Assembly: GCA_002685275.1 (NCBI GenBank)
Contig: NYWX01000054.1
Span: forward strand, 1-6,863
Direction of reading: 5' to 3'
DNA length: 6,863 nucleotides
DNA from: Gammaproteobacteria bacterium
GTDB taxonomy: Bacteria; Pseudomonadota; Gammaproteobacteria; Woeseiales; Woeseiaceae
Shown: piece after piece, positions 4,372 to 6,863 of the stretch
Position numbering within the stretch: the first letter of the stretch is position 1
Layout of the letters: each line of letters begins with the position of its first letter
Notes under the pieces: generated by a model
Seen by the model: only the letters and a program-made list of their open reading frames with translations
Databases searched by the model: none
Told to the model about the DNA's origin: nothing
Program-made: the position numbers and the translations under genes

Positions 4372-6863
4372 CTAATCTAAATTTTTTTCAATCCAATCCG
4401 TTACTGAATGAAGTGCTTTATCAAGTGCTGATAAATCTGATCCGCCGGCCTGAGCAAAATCTTCACGGCCTCCCCCTTTACCACCTATTTGTTCTGCGAT
4501 GGGTTTTATAAGATCGCAAGCTTTTATTTTATCAGTATTGTCTTTAGTTACACCTGCGGCTAGATGTACCTTATCGCCGTTTATGGAGCCAAGCACTATG
4601 ATTGCACTACCTAATTTATTTTTATAATTATCAACCGCAGTACGTAGAGTATTAATATCTACACTTTCCAAGCGATTTACCATCACCTTAATACCTTTAA
4701 TTTCCTGTATAAAGTCTGTTAAATCAGTACTTTTTCCAGAAATTAATGCTTGTTTTGCTGCAATAAGTTCTTTTTCAAGAGCTTTATTCTGATTTAATAT
4801 TTGCGTAACACGCGATGAAATGAGCTCTGGCTGAGTTTTAAGTGCAGCCGCCAGATCATTTATTTTTTGATGATTATCGTAAATCCAATCATCAGCGCTC
4901 TTGCCTGAAATAGCTTCAATGCGCCTAACTCCTGAAGCAACACCGCTTTCCGAGATAATCTTAAAGGCACCAATATCACCAGTACGATTGATATGCGTTC
5001 CGCCACATAGCTCAACTGAAAATTTTCCTATCTTTACAACACGGACTACATCACCATACTTTTCACCAAATAAAGCCATTGCGCCAGTATCTATGGCATC
5101 TTCATATGGCATGGAACTTGTTTTAATTTCAGTGTTTTTTCTAATTTGAATATTTACCTGATCTTCTATGTCTTTGAGATGATCAAATGAAATTCTCTCA
5201 TCATGGGAAAAATCAAAACGAAGCTTTTCTGGAGCGACCAAAGAGCCTTTCTGTGTCACATGTTTACCCAATATTTTTCTTAGCGAAGCATGCATCAAAT
5301 GTGTTGCTGTGTGATTAAGACATATAGCTTGTCTACGCTCAATATTTACGGCTGCTTCAACATTATCACCCAACTTAAATACTCCACTTTGAACAACTCC
5401 AAAATGAAGATTCGCCTTTTCATTTTTTTGGGTATCTGAAACAGTAAATAAATTATTTGAATTGCTTAGAATACCTATATCACCTACTTGGCCTCCACTT
5501 TCTGCATAAAATGGAGTAGATGACATGATTACTATACCGGTCTCTCCGGTATTTAGAACTTCAACTTTTTCATTATCTTTATACAAAGCTATGATTTTAC
5601 TTGTATTTTTTGTTAAACCATAACCCAAAAAATTAGTTTCTAATTCTGTTTTGAAATTATCTGTTACCGCATTTCCAAATTTACTAGCAGATCTTGCACG
5701 TTGTCTTTGCTTATCCATGGCAGCCTCAAAACCATCATAGTCAATTGATAACCCACGTTCTCGAGCAATGTCTGCAGTTAGGTCAACTGGGAAACCATAG
5801 GTATCATATAGCTTAAATGCAGCATCTCCGGGTATTTTTTTACTATCAAGTCCAGAAATAGCAAGCTCAAATATTTCCATTCCTTGATCCAATGTTTCTC
5901 CAAAGCGTCTTTCTTCTTTTAATAATATATTTTCTACATGATGAAGAGACTTGTTTAGCTCCGGGTATGCCTGACCCATTTCTTTTGCTAAAGGTGAGAC
6001 AAGTTTATGAAAAAATGGTTTTTTAGTGCCAAGTTTTCTACCGTGACGTATAGCGCGTCGAATAATTCGGCGTAAAACATAACCTCTTCCTTCATTGCCA
6101 GGCAAGACGCCATCAACAATAAGAAATGAACAAGCTCGAATATGATCAGCGATTACATTAAGTGAGTTAGATCCGTCATTCTTTACTCCAAGCACATTAG
6201 CAATGTTTGAAATAAGTTTTACAAATAAATCAATATCATAATTACTTTGAACGCCTTGCATTACTGCAGCTATTCTCTCTAGCCCCATTCCGGTATCAAC
6301 AGAGGGCTTTGGTAACGGAACTAACTTACCGCTGGCCAAACGATCAAATTGCATAAATACAAGATTCCAAATCTCAACAAAACGATCTCCATCGTCATCA
6401 GGTGAGCCTGGCGGACCACCTTTTACAGTTGGGCCATGGTCATAAAAGATTTCTGAGCAAGGTCCGCATGGGCCTGTATCACCCATAGCCCAAAAGTTGT
6501 CTTTTGCATCTAATCTTGAAAAACGGTTAGGATTTACTTGTACTTCTTTTAACCATATTTCAGCGGCTTCATCATCATCTTCAAAAACAGTAATCCATAA
6601 TTTTTCTGGATTCAAACCAAGATCTTCAGTTAAAAAAATCCAGCTGTATTTAATGGCTTCACGCTTAAAGTAATCGCCAAAACTAAAATTTCCTAACATT
6701 TCAAAAAAAGTATGGTGTCTGGCTGTATAACCTACGTTTTCAAGATCATTATGCTTGCCGCCGGCTCTAAGACAACACTGTGACGACGCAGCCTTAGTAT
6801 AATTTCGCTTTTCATTGCCAAGAAAAACATCCTTAAATTGAACCATTCCTGCATTAGTGAACA
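4372..6863 (-). CDS. alaS: Alanyl-tRNA synthetase (5' end outside window)
   Basis: Class II synthetase that charges tRNA-Ala and hydrolyses mischarged Ser- or Gly-tRNA-Ala. The frame is open to the right edge: the residues before M at 6846 read FTNAG, matching FTNAGM near residue 40 of E. coli AlaRS, so about 38-40 N-terminal residues are missing and 829 remain. Numbering from that Met: catalytic-core motifs RAGGKHNDLENVGYTARHHT (27-46), DTGPCGPC (123-130) and DTGMGLERIAA (184-194); the tRNA-recognition domain follows, with GNEGRGYVLRRIIRRAIRHG (250-269). Editing-domain zinc ligands are HTATH (H512, H516) and CGGTH (C614, H618). A coiled-coil linker lies near 655-705, and the C-Ala glycine-rich motif GGKGGGREDFAQAGGSD is at 788-804. 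Stop is TAG. One oddity is SQCCLRAGG (22-30) where family members usually have Lys/Arg before the first Cys. csrA follows by 105 nt. Confidence 0.98.
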   Translation of the reverse strand, partial: FTNAGMVQFKDVFLGNEKRNYTKAASSQCCLRAGGKHNDLENVGYTARHHTFFEMLGNFSFGDYFKREAIKYSWIFLTEDLGLNPEKLWITVFEDDDEAAEIWLKEVQVNPNRFSRLDAKDNFWAMGDTGPCGPCSEIFYDHGPTVKGGPPGSPDDDGDRFVEIWNLVFMQFDRLASGKLVPLPKPSVDTGMGLERIAAVMQGVQSNYDIDLFVKLISNIANVLGVKNDGSNSLNVIADHIRACSFLIVDGVLPGNEGRGYVLRRIIRRAIRHGRKLGTKKPFFHKLVSPLAKEMGQAYPELNKSLHHVENILLKEERRFGETLDQGMEIFELAISGLDSKKIPGDAAFKLYDTYGFPVDLTADIARERGLSIDYDGFEAAMDKQRQRARSASKFGNAVTDNFKTELETNFLGYGLTKNTSKIIALYKDNEKVEVLNTGETGIVIMSSTPFYAESGGQVGDIGILSNSNNLFTVSDTQKNEKANLHFGVVQSGVFKLGDNVEAAVNIERRQAICLNHTATHLMHASLRKILGKHVTQKGSLVAPEKLRFDFSHDERISFDHLKDIEDQVNIQIRKNTEIKTSSMPYEDAIDTGAMALFGEKYGDVVRVVKIGKFSVELCGGTHINRTGDIGAFKIISESGVASGVRRIEAISGKSADDWIYDNHQKINDLAAALKTQPELISSRVTQILNQNKALEKELIAAKQALISGKSTDLTDFIQEIKGIKVMVNRLESVDINTLRTAVDNYKNKLGSAIIVLGSINGDKVHLAAGVTKDNTDKIKACDLIKPIAEQIGGKGGGREDFAQAGGSDLSALDKALHSVTDWIEKNLD

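Overview
The window looks like housekeeping chromosome from an AT-rich gammaproteobacterium (roughly one third G+C by eye). The clearest sign is the order alaS, csrA, tRNA-Ser(GCU), tRNA-Arg(ACG) on one strand, a well-known gammaproteobacterial arrangement. The genus cannot be fixed from the sequence alone. I see no mobile element, CRISPR array, phage gene or recognisable defence cluster.

Layout from left to right. Positions 1-964 (minus) hold the start of a PiT-family phosphate transporter that runs off the left edge. Immediately upstream of it on the same strand, 1011-1685, is its usual partner, a PhoU-like DUF47 protein; a good sigma70-type promoter precedes this pair. Diverging from it is an EVE-domain protein (1794-2249, plus). 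It converges on a GTP cyclohydrolase II (2293-3093, minus) of divergent sequence. Just upstream of that gene, separated by only 24 nt, lies tRNA-Arg(ACG) (3118-3194, minus). Next come an unrecognised four-helix membrane protein with a TTG start (3344-3685, minus), tRNA-Ser(GCU) (3881-3971, minus), csrA (4066-4266, minus) and almost all of alaS (4372-6863, minus), whose first ~40 codons lie beyond the right edge.

Functionally the window combines translation (alanyl-tRNA synthetase, two tRNAs), global post-transcriptional control (CsrA), low-affinity phosphate uptake (DUF47-PiT), the first step of riboflavin synthesis (GTP cyclohydrolase II) and a putative modified-base reader (EVE). No single new multigene system is visible. 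The points most worth a second look are local: the tRNA-Arg/GTP cyclohydrolase junction with no visible ribosome site or room for a promoter, the divergent N-terminus and altered residues of that enzyme, an Arg-to-Cys change in motif 2 of AlaRS, the unknown membrane protein wedged between two tRNA genes with a palindrome over its candidate -10 box, and a ten-codon reading frame overlapping the csrA start.
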